64,000 bases of DNA from DATLFA01 sp035525225 (GTDB lineage: Bacteria; Actinomycetota; Acidimicrobiia; Acidimicrobiales; WLNW01). A program made the position numbers and the translations under genes. The stretch spans positions 1 through 64,000 of the forward strand of contig DATLFA010000094.1 in the NCBI GenBank assembly GCA_035525225.1. Reading direction: 5' to 3'. Below the pieces are notes generated by a model. The model was not told where the DNA came from, made no database searches, and saw only the letters and a list, made by a program, of their open reading frames with translations. Of this stretch, positions 15,645 through 24,408 are shown piece after piece; position 1 is the first letter of the stretch; every line of letters starts with the position of its first letter.

Positions 15645-16302
15645 AGAGCCGTACCTCCCAGGTTGCGTGATCCTCCGCGAGGATCTCGACGAGCGGTGCG
15701 CTCGTCGCGGGCAATATGTCGAGTGGATCGTGCGCCCCGGCCGCTGCCTCCGCGGCGATCTCGTCGATGATCGGCGCCAGTGCCGCCAGGCGCGCGTAGA
15801 CATCGAAGGGGTCGAGCCCGAGCAGGCGCAATGCCGAGGTTGCGACCGTCGACGCGAGATGATGCAGCGCCGCGGTGGCCGCCTCGATCTCGTCGAGCTG
15901 TGCCGCGCACGCAACTGCGCCTAGTGCCAACGGATGATGGGCCCCCTCCGCCGGCGATGCCACCCGTAGCGCGTCCAGTACGGCACAGGGCCACACCCGG
16001 TGACCGCTGCGCAACAGTTGCCGGCCGAGCGAGCGAGACACCGCACGCAGTCGTGGCGACACCGTGCGCGCGTCGTACGCCGCGTCGAGGTCGGCCCAAC
16101 CGTGCCGGCCCCCGCACGCGGCGGCGGCGAATGCAGCATCGACCCGCCCGGTGCTGTGCAGCCGGCCGAGCGCGAACGCGTGCAGAGAGACGCCGTCGAC
16201 GACTCCGCTTGCGGCACATGCTGCCTCGGTGCCCGCAGAGTGCGCGTGGCTGCCCGACGGGAAACGTCCATCGGCGAACAACAACAACGCAGCGCGAGTC
16301 AT
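15634..16302 (-). CDS. ureF: urease accessory protein UreF
   Basis: The 222-residue helical protein starts MTRAALLLFADGRFPSGSHAHSAG, the typical UreF opening with the FPSG motif, and has an SLGRQLLRSG segment and a C-terminal ATWEVRLFAS. UreF acts as the GTPase-activating, fidelity-controlling part of the UreDFG complex. It starts 4 bases after the ureC stop; the longer upstream frame would lie wholly within ureC and is rejected. Confidence 0.88.
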   Translation of the reverse strand: MTRAALLLFADGRFPSGSHAHSAGTEAACAASGVVDGVSLHAFALGRLHSTGRVDAAFAAAACGGRHGWADLDAAYDARTVSPRLRAVSRSLGRQLLRSGHRVWPCAVLDALRVASPAEGAHHPLALGAVACAAQLDEIEAATAALHHLASTVATSALRLLGLDPFDVYARLAALAPIIDEIAAEAAAGAHDPLDILPATSAPLVEILAEDHATWEVRLFAS

Positions 16303-16306
16303 GGCA

Positions 16307-18016
16307 TCAGAACAGGAAGTAACGCTGGGCCATCGGCAGCTCGGCGACGGGGGCTTCTTCGATGAGTTCGCCGTCCACGCGCACGGCGAACGAATCGGGA
16401 TCGACTTCGATACGAGGTCGCGACCGGTTCTCGGGCATGTCGTCTTTGCCCAGCGAGCGCGTGTCACGAGTCGCTACGAGGCGCCGGTTGACGAGGAGCC
16501 GGCTCGCAAGATCGGCTTCGATCGCGGCCGGCGCCACGAACGTGACACTCGTACGCGCCGCAGTCACCGGCGACGCTCCGAACATCGGCCGCTGCCAGAC
16601 GGGCTGCGGGCTGGGTATCGACGCGTTGGCGTCGCCCATCTGGCTCGACGCGATGAAGCCACCCTTGACCACCACATGTGGTCGCACTCCGAAGAACCGA
16701 GGGTCCCACAGCACGACGTCCGCGAGCTTGCCCACCGCCACCGAACCCACTTCGTGATCGATGCCGTGCGCGACCGCGGGACAGATCGTGTACTTCGCGA
16801 CATAGCGGCGAGCGCGGGCATTGTCCGCGAGGCCGTCGCCGGGCAGCGCGCCGCGGCGCGCTTTCATCAGGTGCGCTGTCTGCCACGTGCGCAGGATCAC
16901 TTCCGCGACGCGGCCCATCGCCTGTGAGTCCGACCCGATCATCGAGATCGCACCTAGGTCGTGCAACACGTCCTCGGCGGCGATGGTGCTCGGTCGGATG
17001 CGGCTCTCGGCAAACGCGAGGTCTTCGGGGACCGACGGGTTGAGGTGATGGCACACCATCAACATGTCGAGGTGTTCGGCCACCGTATTGACCGTGTGTG
17101 GTCGTGTCGGGTTGGTCGACGACGGCAACACGTTGGGGTACGACGCGACGGTGATGATGTCGGGCGCATGTCCCCCACCCGCACCTTCGGTGTGATAAGT
17201 GTGGATCGTGCGACCGGCGATAGCCGCCAGCGTCGAGTCGACGTAGCCCGCCTCGTTGAGCGTGTCGGTGTGAATGGCGACCTGCACGCCGAACTCATCG
17301 GCGACGGTCAAGCAGGCATCGATGGCCGCCGGCGTCGTGCCCCAGTCTTCGTGCAGCTTGAGACCCGCAGCACCCGCCCGCAGTTGTTCGCGCAGCGCTT
17401 CGTGCGACACGGTGTTGCCCTTGCCCAGCAAGACGATGTTGACGGGAAAGTGATCGGTCGCTTCGATCATGCGAGCAAGGTTCCACGCACCAGGCGTCAC
17501 GGTTGTCGCCTTCGTTCCCTCGGCCGGACCGGTACCCCCACCGATGAACGTCGTGATGCCCGACGCCAAACCCTCGTCGATGATCTGGGGACAGATGAAA
17601 TGCACGTGGCAATCGATGGCACCCGCCGTGAGGATCTTGCCGTTGCCCGAAAGGATCTCGGTCGAAGGACCGATGACGAGCGCGGGGTCGATGCCGTCCA
17701 TCGTGTCGGGGTTGCCGGCCTTACCGATACCGCAGATGCGCCCGTCACGCACACCGACGTCGGCCTTGATCACGCCCCAATGGTCGAGGATGACCGCGCC
17801 CGTGATGACGAGGTCGGGGGCCCCGTCGGCGCGCGTCGCTCGCGACTGGCCCATCGATTCGCGTATCACCTTGCCGCCACCGAAGATGACTTCGTCACCG
17901 CCGACGCATAGATCGCGTTCGACCTGAACGAACAGATTGGTATCCGCGAGACGAATGCGATCGTCGGTCGTCGGCCCGAGCAATCGACGGTAGGCGCCGC
18001 GGCTGATCTCAACCAT
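16307..18016 (-). CDS. ureC: urease alpha subunit UreC
   Basis: The 569-residue protein is the catalytic subunit, of normal length. Visible active-site elements are the HxH of DCHVHF, the lysine that becomes carbamylated in GAAGLKLHEDWGTTP, HTDTLNEAGYVDS, the HTYHTEGAGGGHAPDI nickel ligands, the flap cysteine in MVCHHLNPS, and the late Asp in MIGSDSQAMGR. It hydrolyses urea to ammonia and carbamate in the cytosol. ATG 18016 is chosen because GCAGGAGC lies just before it and the sequence MVEISRGAYRRLLGPTTDD is the standard start; it overlaps ureB by 8 bases. Confidence 0.97.
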   Translation of the reverse strand: MVEISRGAYRRLLGPTTDDRIRLADTNLFVQVERDLCVGGDEVIFGGGKVIRESMGQSRATRADGAPDLVITGAVILDHWGVIKADVGVRDGRICGIGKAGNPDTMDGIDPALVIGPSTEILSGNGKILTAGAIDCHVHFICPQIIDEGLASGITTFIGGGTGPAEGTKATTVTPGAWNLARMIEATDHFPVNIVLLGKGNTVSHEALREQLRAGAAGLKLHEDWGTTPAAIDACLTVADEFGVQVAIHTDTLNEAGYVDSTLAAIAGRTIHTYHTEGAGGGHAPDIITVASYPNVLPSSTNPTRPHTVNTVAEHLDMLMVCHHLNPSVPEDLAFAESRIRPSTIAAEDVLHDLGAISMIGSDSQAMGRVAEVILRTWQTAHLMKARRGALPGDGLADNARARRYVAKYTICPAVAHGIDHEVGSVAVGKLADVVLWDPRFFGVRPHVVVKGGFIASSQMGDANASIPSPQPVWQRPMFGASPVTAARTSVTFVAPAAIEADLASRLLVNRRLVATRDTRSLGKDDMPENRSRPRIEVDPDSFAVRVDGELIEEAPVAELPMAQRYFLF

Positions 18017-18320
18017 CGATCGCTCCTGCGACATCGCCACGGAAGCCGGCCGCGATCCGCGCGCCCGCATACGCCACGAGATGCACCTCGACGCTGATGC
18101 CCGGTTCGAAACGAACCGAAGTGCCCGCGGCGATGTCCAGGCGGAACCCGCGCGCGGCGACGCGATCGAACGACAGCGCCGGATTGACTTCGGCGAAGTG
18201 ATAGTGCGAGCCGACCTGCACAGGACGGTCACCGGTATTCTCGACCAGCAGCGTCACCGTCGGCCGGCCGACGTTGAGGGCGATCATGTCGTTCGGACCG
18301 ACGATCTCTCCGGGAATCAT
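18009..18320 (-). CDS. ureB: urease beta subunit UreB
   Basis: The 103-residue protein has the standard UreB sequence: MIPGEIVGPNDMIALNVGR, then VENTGDRPVQVGSHYHFAEVN and GISVEVHLVAYAGAR. It is a separate gene rather than a UreAB fusion. It packs against UreC and UreA in the trimeric urease. It overlaps ureC by 8 bases and lies 18 bases after ureA. Confidence 0.96.
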   Translation of the reverse strand: MIPGEIVGPNDMIALNVGRPTVTLLVENTGDRPVQVGSHYHFAEVNPALSFDRVAARGFRLDIAAGTSVRFEPGISVEVHLVAYAGARIAAGFRGDVAGAIDG

Positions 18321-18338
18321 GCGAATCGGTTTCCAGCG

Positions 18339-18641
18339 TCAGGGGATCGGGTGGTGGAGTGTGACGAGCTTGGTGCCGTCGGTGAACGTTGCTTCGACCT
18401 GAACCTCTTCCAACAGCTCGGGCACACCTTCCATGACATCGTCACGTGTGAGCACGGCGCGACCGTGTTGCATCAGGTCGACGACACTGCGGCCATCGCG
18501 GGCTCCTTCGAATACCCATGATGAAAGCACGGCGACCGTTTCGGGATAGTTGAGCCGTAAGCCACGCGCTCGACGTTGACGCGCGAGCTCCGCGGCAACG
18601 TGGACGAGGAGCTTCTCTTGCTCGTGCGCGGAGATCAACAT
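18339..18641 (-). CDS. ureA: urease gamma subunit UreA
   Basis: The 100-residue product shows the UreA pattern: MLISAHEQEKLLVHVAAELA, GLRLNYPETVAVLSSWV, GARDGRSVVDLM, VPELLEEVQVEATFTDGTKLVTLHHPI. The length is exactly that of free-standing UreA. The ATG at 18641 is taken because family members start at this ML-type position; the upstream extension is Arg/Thr-rich and unlike the family. It is the first gene of the urease operon, divergent from urtA, with about 180 bases between the two starts. Confidence 0.96.
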   Translation of the reverse strand: MLISAHEQEKLLVHVAAELARQRRARGLRLNYPETVAVLSSWVFEGARDGRSVVDLMQHGRAVLTRDDVMEGVPELLEEVQVEATFTDGTKLVTLHHPIP

Positions 18642-18681
18642 GCGCGCAGTATCGCGTGGGGTTCGCGGCACTGGCCACGTG

Positions 18682-18697
18682 TTGACATGTTGTTAAC
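18682..18697. promoter_or_regulatory. possible GlnR-type site between ureA and urtA
   Basis: TTGAC at 18682 and TTAAC at 18693 are spaced 11 bases apart and so form the AC-n9-AC core described for mycobacterial GlnR sites; CGAAG follows after another 11-base step. The same stretch is an imperfect inverted repeat (GTGTT...AACAC). GlnR often controls urease and urea import in actinobacteria, but the match is short and is an inference. Confidence 0.35.
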
Positions 18698-18823
18698 ACT
18701 TTTCGAAGAACTGCTGCCAGGTTTGGTTCAGGCGCTCTTCACACGCGGGAAATGTCGCGGCAAACCCACCGAAACCCCGTCTTCCTAGTTTCAGCCGCCA
18801 CCAACCCAAGGGAGAAGGTTTTG

Positions 18824-20068
18824 ATGCAACGACGACAATGGCGATGGCTCGCGGTTGTTCTCACTGCGGTCGCATTGGTGACAGCGGCGTGCGGTGATGA
18901 CGGCGGCGGAGCCACCACCAGTGAAGGCGGATCGACTGGCGCCGCGACCAGCGGTGACACCATCAAGGTGGGAATCCTGCATTCACTGAGCGGCACGATG
19001 TCGATCAGCGAGGTGACAGTCAAGAACTCGGAGCTGATGGCCATCGACGAGATCAATGCCGCCGGTGGCGTGCTCGGTAAGCAGATCGAGCCGGTCATCG
19101 AAGACGGAGCGTCCGACTGGCCGACCTTTGCCGAAAAGGCGAAGAAGCTGATCGAGGTGGACAAGGTCGCAACCGTTTTCGGCGGTTGGACGTCGGCGAG
19201 CCGCAAAGCGATGTTGCCGGTGTTCGAGGAGACCAAGGGTCTCTTGTGGTACCCCGTTCAGTACGAAGGTCTCGAGGCGTCGCCGAACATCTTCTACACC
19301 GGCGCGACCACGAACCAGCAGATCATCCCGGCGCTGGATTACCTCAAGGCGCAGGGCAAGACCAAGATCTACCTCGTCGGCAGCGACTACGTGTTCCCGC
19401 GCACGGCGAACAAGGAGATCAAGGCGTATGCCGCCGCCAACGGCATGACGATCCTCGGCGAGGAGTACAAGCCACTCGGTGACACCGAGTTCGAGACGAT
19501 TGTCAACAAGCTCGTGGCGGCCAAGCCCGACGCGGTGTTCAACACCCTCAACGGTGACAGCAACGTGGCATTCTTCAAGCAGCTCGACGGTAAGAACCTG
19601 AAGGCCAAAGACATGCTCACCGTTTCGGTGTCGATTGCCGAGGAAGAAGTCAAGAGCATCGGCCCGAGGTACCTCACCGATCACCTCGTTGCCTGGAACT
19701 ACTACCAGACGACCGACAACCCCGCGAACAAGAAGTTCGTCGAGGCGTTCAAGGCTAAGTACGGCAGCGACAAGGTCACGTCTGATCCGATGGAAGCCGG
19801 CTACACCGCGGTCTACCTGTGGAAGTTGTCGGTCGAAAAGGCGGGCAGCGTCGACGTCGAGAAGGTCAAGGCAGCAGCGAAGGGCATCACGTTCGAAGCA
19901 CCCGAAGGCCTGGTCACCATCGATGGCGAGAATCAGCACGTCTACAAGACGGCTCGCATCGGTCTCATCGGCAGCGATGGCCAGATCAAAGAGGTATGGA
20001 ACTCCGGTGCCCCGGTCAAGCCTGATCCTTATTTGAAGGGTTACCCCTGGGCGGCGGGTCTCTCGTAG
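18824..20068 (+). CDS. urtA: urea ABC transporter substrate-binding lipoprotein UrtA
   Basis: The 414-residue protein has a lipoprotein signal peptide ending in a lipobox (VALVTAAC) and a type I periplasmic-binding fold: KVGILHSLSGTMSISE, AIDEINAAGGVLGKQI, GGWTSASRKAMLPVFEE, then GLLWYPVQYEG and the typical UrtA segment NYYQTTDNPANKKFV. UrtA binds urea (or short amides) outside the membrane and hands it to UrtBC. ATG 18824 follows GGGAGAAGG at a good distance; the frame is open further upstream but without such a site. It heads the urtABCDE operon, beside the divergent urease genes. Confidence 0.95.
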   Translation: MQRRQWRWLAVVLTAVALVTAACGDDGGGATTSEGGSTGAATSGDTIKVGILHSLSGTMSISEVTVKNSELMAIDEINAAGGVLGKQIEPVIEDGASDWPTFAEKAKKLIEVDKVATVFGGWTSASRKAMLPVFEETKGLLWYPVQYEGLEASPNIFYTGATTNQQIIPALDYLKAQGKTKIYLVGSDYVFPRTANKEIKAYAAANGMTILGEEYKPLGDTEFETIVNKLVAAKPDAVFNTLNGDSNVAFFKQLDGKNLKAKDMLTVSVSIAEEEVKSIGPRYLTDHLVAWNYYQTTDNPANKKFVEAFKAKYGSDKVTSDPMEAGYTAVYLWKLSVEKAGSVDVEKVKAAAKGITFEAPEGLVTIDGENQHVYKTARIGLIGSDGQIKEVWNSGAPVKPDPYLKGYPWAAGLS

Positions 20069-20099
20069 CGCACCGGCATCAGGGAACAGTGGTCGTGCG

Positions 20100-20981
20100 A
20101 TGAGTAGCTATTTCTCGCAGTTCTTCACGGGTATCAGCCTCGGTGCTGTGCTCCTCCTGATCGCCATGGGGCTGACGTTCACCTTCGGACAGATGAACGT
20201 CATCAACATGGCCCACGGGGAGCTCATCATGGCCGGCGCCTACACCGTGTTCATGCTGCAAGGTCCGCTCGGCGAGACCGGATCGCTGCTCATCGCACTA
20301 CCCGTTGCGTTCGCAACCGCGGGCGCGATCGGCTTGTTGTTGGAGATCGTCCTCATCCGACGGTTGTACGGACGCCCGCTCGACACGTTGCTCGTCACGT
20401 GGGGCATCAGCTTGATGCTGCAGCAATTGGCGCGTGACTTGTTCGGCGCCCCCAACGTGCAGGTCAACGCCCCCGATTGGTTGCGCGGCGGTGTCGAGGT
20501 GTTCGGCACCGTCGTCGCGAAGTCACGATTGTTCACCATCTCTCTCGCCATTGCATGCCTGGCGATGATCTGGTTCTTCCTCAATCGCCTCGCGCAAGGC
20601 CGGCGAATGCGTGCAGTCATGCAGAACCGCCCGCTCGCCGCGTGTGCCGGCATCCCCACGGACCAAGTCGACCGCCTGACGTTCTTCATCGGCTCGGGTC
20701 TCGCCGGCGTCGCTGGTGTTGCGCTGACGCTGCTCGGCTCGATCGGTCCGACTCTCGGCACCAACTACATCGTCGACGCGTTCCTCGTCGTAGTCGTCGG
20801 GGGCCTCGGGCATCTCCGCGGCGCGGTGATCGCCGCGCTCGCACTCGGCCTGATGAACTCGTTCGTCGAGTACTGGACATCAGGCAGCATCGCGAAAGTA
20901 GTGGTGTTCGTCGGCATCGTCGCCTTCCTACAGTTCCGTCCGCAAGGAATCGTCGTACTCCGAACGCGAGGCTTGACATGA
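20100..20981 (+). CDS. urtB: urea ABC transporter permease UrtB
   Basis: The 293-residue protein is a LivH-type membrane permease with eight to nine predicted helices; MGLTFTFGQMNVINMAHGELIM near residue 24 is the typical UrtB/LivH opening and GGLGHLRGAVIAALALGL near 240 is the transmission-loop region. It forms the channel with UrtC. Its TGA overlaps the urtC ATG (ATGA), so the two are translationally coupled. It starts 31 bases after urtA. Confidence 0.95.
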   Translation: MSSYFSQFFTGISLGAVLLLIAMGLTFTFGQMNVINMAHGELIMAGAYTVFMLQGPLGETGSLLIALPVAFATAGAIGLLLEIVLIRRLYGRPLDTLLVTWGISLMLQQLARDLFGAPNVQVNAPDWLRGGVEVFGTVVAKSRLFTISLAIACLAMIWFFLNRLAQGRRMRAVMQNRPLAACAGIPTDQVDRLTFFIGSGLAGVAGVALTLLGSIGPTLGTNYIVDAFLVVVVGGLGHLRGAVIAALALGLMNSFVEYWTSGSIAKVVVFVGIVAFLQFRPQGIVVLRTRGLT

Positions 20982-22099
20982 AAGCCAGATCGTTGCGCAG
21001 TCATACGCTGTTCGTTCTCGTCGGGCTCCTCTTGGTGTTCGGTGCGCCGTCGATGCTGTCGGATTTCCGGCTCAGTCTCTTGGCGAAGTACCTGTGCTTT
21101 GCCATCCTCGCGATCGGCGTCGATCTCTCGTGGGGATACGGCGGCATGCTCGCGCTCGGCCAAGGAGTGTTCTTCGGGCTCGGCGGCTACTGCATGGGCA
21201 TGTATCTCAAGCTCAAATCGGCCGGGCCCGGACAGTTGCCGGACTTCATGACGTGGAGCGGGGTCGACAATCTTCCCGCGCTCTGGAAGCCCTTCCGCTA
21301 CGCGTGGTTCGCGTTGCCGATGGCGGTGCTGCTACCCGCATTCGTTGCTTGGGTGTTGGGTTCACTGGTTTTCCGTCAACGAGTGCGAGGCGCGTACTTC
21401 GCGATCTTGACGCAAGCACTCGCAGTCGCATTCGTGACGCTGCTCGTCGGTCAGCAGGGTCTCACCGGTGGCACCAACGGCCTGACGAACGTCCGCGAGT
21501 TGCTCGGTCTCAACCTGCGCGACAGCGGCGACCGGCACTTGCTCTATCTCATCGTCGTCGGGATCCTCGGCGTCGTGTTTCTCATCGCCCGCCAATTGGT
21601 GCGAAGTCGCTACGGACGTTTGCTCGTGGCAGTGCGCGACGGCGAAGACCGCGTGCGGTTCCTCGGCTATGACCCGGCCAAGGTCAAGACGTCGGCCTTC
21701 GCCATCTCGGCCGGAATAGCCGGCCTCGCCGGAGCGCTGTTCGTGCCCGTCGTCGGCATCATCTCGCCCGCGCTACTCGGTGTGGTGCCATCGATCGAGA
21801 TGGTCATCTGGGTCGCAGTCGGCGGCCGCGCCACGATCTATGGCGCGGCGCTCGGTGCAGTGGTCGTCAACTGGGCGAAAACGAACCTATCCGAGCAGTA
21901 TCCGTCCGGGTGGCTCTACTTCCAGGGTGCGCTTTTCGTCACTGTGATGATGTTCGCTCCTCGCGGGCTCGCGGGCATTCGCACCACCGTTGGCGCCACT
22001 TTGGCCCATCTACGGACCCGATTCGATCGGCGCGAGCGCGCTTCGGGGACGACCTCGGCCACCAGCGACGTCATCGATCGGGCCGAGGTCGTCACGTGA
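20978..22099 (+). CDS. urtC: urea ABC transporter permease UrtC
   Basis: The 373-residue protein is the LivM-type partner permease. It has about ten membrane helices, GVDLSWGYGGMLALGQGVFFGLGGYCMGMY near residue 38, QQGLTGGTNGLTN in the middle and the EAA-like VRDGEDRVRFLGYDPAKVK near residue 217. It pairs with UrtB. The start is fixed by the ATGA overlap with urtB, and its end overlaps urtD by 4 bases (GTGA). The C-terminal tail after the last helix is basic and probably cytosolic. Confidence 0.95.
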   Translation: MKARSLRSHTLFVLVGLLLVFGAPSMLSDFRLSLLAKYLCFAILAIGVDLSWGYGGMLALGQGVFFGLGGYCMGMYLKLKSAGPGQLPDFMTWSGVDNLPALWKPFRYAWFALPMAVLLPAFVAWVLGSLVFRQRVRGAYFAILTQALAVAFVTLLVGQQGLTGGTNGLTNVRELLGLNLRDSGDRHLLYLIVVGILGVVFLIARQLVRSRYGRLLVAVRDGEDRVRFLGYDPAKVKTSAFAISAGIAGLAGALFVPVVGIISPALLGVVPSIEMVIWVAVGGRATIYGAALGAVVVNWAKTNLSEQYPSGWLYFQGALFVTVMMFAPRGLAGIRTTVGATLAHLRTRFDRRERASGTTSATSDVIDRAEVVT

Positions 22100-22887
22100 C
22101 CGTTCCCCTTCTCGAAGTGCGCGGGCTCGAGGTCGTCTTCGACGGGTTCCGCGCCATCGACGGCGTCGACTTCACCGTCAACGAAGGCGAGTTGCGTTTC
22201 TTGATCGGGCCGAACGGTGCCGGCAAGACCACGCTCATCGACGTGGTCACCGGGCTCACCAAGCCTGCGAGCGGCAGTGTCAACTACAACGGTGGACGGC
22301 TCAACTCCGTAACCGGCTCGGGCATCGAGCTCATCGGGTTGCGCGAGTTCGACATCGTCCGCCTCGGCATCGGGCGCACCTTTCAGACCGCGTTCGTATT
22401 CGAACAGTTGAGCGTCGTCGACAACTTGGATCTCGCCGCGACCTATCGCGCCCGACCCCGATCGCTGTTGCGACGTCGACGCCATATCGACGATCGCATC
22501 ATTGCGACGCTCGAGACCACGGGGCTCACCGATCTGGCCGAGCGGCCAGCGGCAGTGCTGTCACATGGGCAACGGCAATGGCTCGAGATCGGCATGTTGT
22601 TGGTGCAGGATCACCAACTGCTGCTCTTGGACGAGCCGGTCGCCGGCATGAGCAAGAGCGAGCGCAGCCGCACCGGCAAGTTGCTTCAGCAGATCGCGCA
22701 GGACCGCACGGTGGTGGTCATCGAACACGACATGGACTTCCTTCGCGACTTCGCCAGCGTTGTCACCGTGCTCCACGAAGGCCGGCTGCTCTGCGAGGGT
22801 TCGGTGAGCGAAGTACAGGCCGATCCGCGCGTGCAAGAGGTCTACCTCGGCCGCAACAAGAGCCACGCCGCAGCAGAGGCGGTCTGA
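22096..22887 (+). CDS. urtD: urea ABC transporter ATP-binding protein UrtD
   Basis: The 263-residue protein is a LivG-type ATPase: Walker A GPNGAGKTT near residue 38, the unusual IGRTFQTAFVFEQLSV Q-loop typical of UrtD, a signature region SHGQRQWLEIGMLL, Walker B LLLLDEPVAGMS and the switch His in VVIEHDMDFLR. Its signature reads SHGQ rather than SGGQ, as in many UrtD proteins. GTG 22096 overlaps the urtC stop. It works with UrtE to drive urea import. Confidence 0.95.
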   Translation: MTVPLLEVRGLEVVFDGFRAIDGVDFTVNEGELRFLIGPNGAGKTTLIDVVTGLTKPASGSVNYNGGRLNSVTGSGIELIGLREFDIVRLGIGRTFQTAFVFEQLSVVDNLDLAATYRARPRSLLRRRRHIDDRIIATLETTGLTDLAERPAAVLSHGQRQWLEIGMLLVQDHQLLLLDEPVAGMSKSERSRTGKLLQQIAQDRTVVVIEHDMDFLRDFASVVTVLHEGRLLCEGSVSEVQADPRVQEVYLGRNKSHAAAEAV

Positions 22888-22888
22888 G

Positions 22889-23581
22889 GTGCTCTCGGCA
22901 GAAGGATTGCATGTCTCGCGAGGGCGCACCAGGGTGCTCTTCGGTGTGTCGCTCGAGGTGCCGACCGGCGCGCTGGTCTGTGTGATGGGACGCAACGGCG
23001 TCGGCAAGACGACGCTGCTGAACACACTGATGGGCGTGCTCACGCCCACTCGAGGGCACGTCAGCTTCGACGGGCGCGACATCACTCGGGCCAAGACACA
23101 CAAGCGCATACGCGCAGGCATCGGCTACGTACCACAGGGCCATGGAGTATTCCCACAGCTCACGGTATGGGAGAACCTCGCCGTGGTGCTCGAGGCGACA
23201 AAGCACCGCGACTCCGCCGCGGTGGACGAAGCGCTCGAATTGTTCCCCCGCCTCAAGCCCATGCTGAAGCGCAAGGCCGGCTTTCTCTCGGGCGGACAAC
23301 AGCAGCAACTCGCGATCGCCCGTGCACTCATCACGCGGCCCCGGTTGCTCGTACTCGACGAACCGACCGAGGGCATCCAGCCGTCGATCATCGACGAGAT
23401 CGAAGAGGCCATCGCCGCGTTGCATGCCGGGGGCCTGTCGATCTTGCTGGTCGAGCAATACCTGGACTTCGCATTGCGGCTCGCCGACAGCTTCGTCATC
23501 CTCGAACGAGGAGAAGTCGTCCGCACCGGCTCACAGAGCGACTTGCACGACGAGTCGGTGCGTCGCCTGCTCGCCGTCTGA
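22889..23581 (+). CDS. urtE: urea ABC transporter ATP-binding protein UrtE
   Basis: The 230-residue protein is a LivF-type ATPase with Walker A GRNGVGKTTLLN, the UrtE-typical YVPQGHGVFPQLTVWENL Q-loop, signature SGGQQQQLAIARAL, Walker B LLVLDEPTEGIQPSI and the switch His position replaced by Gln (LLVEQYLDF), as is normal for LivF/UrtE. The GTG start lies one base after the urtD stop. It is the last gene of the urt operon; the next gene, an SDR, is convergent. Confidence 0.95.
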   Translation: MLSAEGLHVSRGRTRVLFGVSLEVPTGALVCVMGRNGVGKTTLLNTLMGVLTPTRGHVSFDGRDITRAKTHKRIRAGIGYVPQGHGVFPQLTVWENLAVVLEATKHRDSAAVDEALELFPRLKPMLKRKAGFLSGGQQQQLAIARALITRPRLLVLDEPTEGIQPSIIDEIEEAIAALHAGGLSILLVEQYLDFALRLADSFVILERGEVVRTGSQSDLHDESVRRLLAV

Positions 23582-23603
23582 ATCCCGCGCGCGACCGCTC
23601 TTG

Positions 23604-24377
23604 TCAGGCCGGCATGTGCTTGCCGCCGTCGACGACGAGCACTTGGCCGGTGATGAACGCCGCTTCGTCGGTGGCGAAGAACACGGCAGCGCCGGTGAGA
23701 TGCTCGGGACCGAGTTGTCCCCGCACCGCTTGGCGCTGTGCCAGCATCGCCAAGATCGACGAGTCGATGACGGTGCGGGTGGCCTCTGTGTCGATGACGC
23801 CGGGTGCGATGCAGTTGACCGTGATGTTCCATTGACCGAGCTGCGCCGCCATGTACTTGGTCAGACCGACGACGCCCCACTTGCTCATGGCGTAGTTGTA
23901 CGAGTTCAACCCGGTGAAGGTCTCGGTGACGCTCGGCGTGTAGTTGTACGCCGCGCCCGACGATTGGTTGATGATGCGCCCACCGCCCCGCTCGACCATG
24001 AACGGCGCAACGGCTTTGCTCATCAACCACACGCCGGTGAGGTTCACGTCCATGACACGGTGTAGGTATGCCAGGCTCTGGTCGTTCGGATTCCAGTCGC
24101 CGTAGATCGCCGCGTTGTTGACGAGGATGTCGATGCCGCCGAAATGCTCGACCGCCGCACGTGCTGCGGCATCGGTGGAGGCTTCGGAGGCAACGTCGGT
24201 GGCAACCACGTACACGTCACCGAGTGACGCCAGTGCGGTCGCCGCGTCCGCGGCGCGATCCTCGCGTAGCTCGGCGATGACGACGCTCGCGCCTTCACGG
24301 ACGAAGCGCTCGGCGTACGCGTAGCCGATGCCGCGACCTGCTCCGGTGATGACCGCGACCTTGCCCTCGAGCCTCAT
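23604..24377 (-). CDS. SDR family oxidoreductase
   Basis: The 257-residue protein is a classical short-chain dehydrogenase. The cofactor motif is TGAGRGIGYAYA at residues 11-22, NNAAIYG lies near 87, the catalytic Tyr and Lys are in YNYAMSKWG near 160, and GVIDTEATR closes the substrate loop. The absence of basic residues after the glycine motif and the E at the end of strand 2 suggest NAD rather than NADP, by inference. The substrate is unknown. It is downstream of the MptB-like gene on the same strand (31 bases) and converges with urtE. Confidence 0.88.
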   Translation of the reverse strand: MRLEGKVAVITGAGRGIGYAYAERFVREGASVVIAELREDRAADAATALASLGDVYVVATDVASEASTDAAARAAVEHFGGIDILVNNAAIYGDWNPNDQSLAYLHRVMDVNLTGVWLMSKAVAPFMVERGGGRIINQSSGAAYNYTPSVTETFTGLNSYNYAMSKWGVVGLTKYMAAQLGQWNITVNCIAPGVIDTEATRTVIDSSILAMLAQRQAVRGQLGPEHLTGAAVFFATDEAAFITGQVLVVDGGKHMPA

Positions 24378-24408
24378 GTGGCCTTCTCTCCCCGTCCGGA
24401 GTGAAGTG

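Noticed and set aside
16307..18232. A 641-residue UreC starting inside ureB
   Set aside because: UreC is normally about 570 residues and the ATG at 18016 has a ribosome-binding site.
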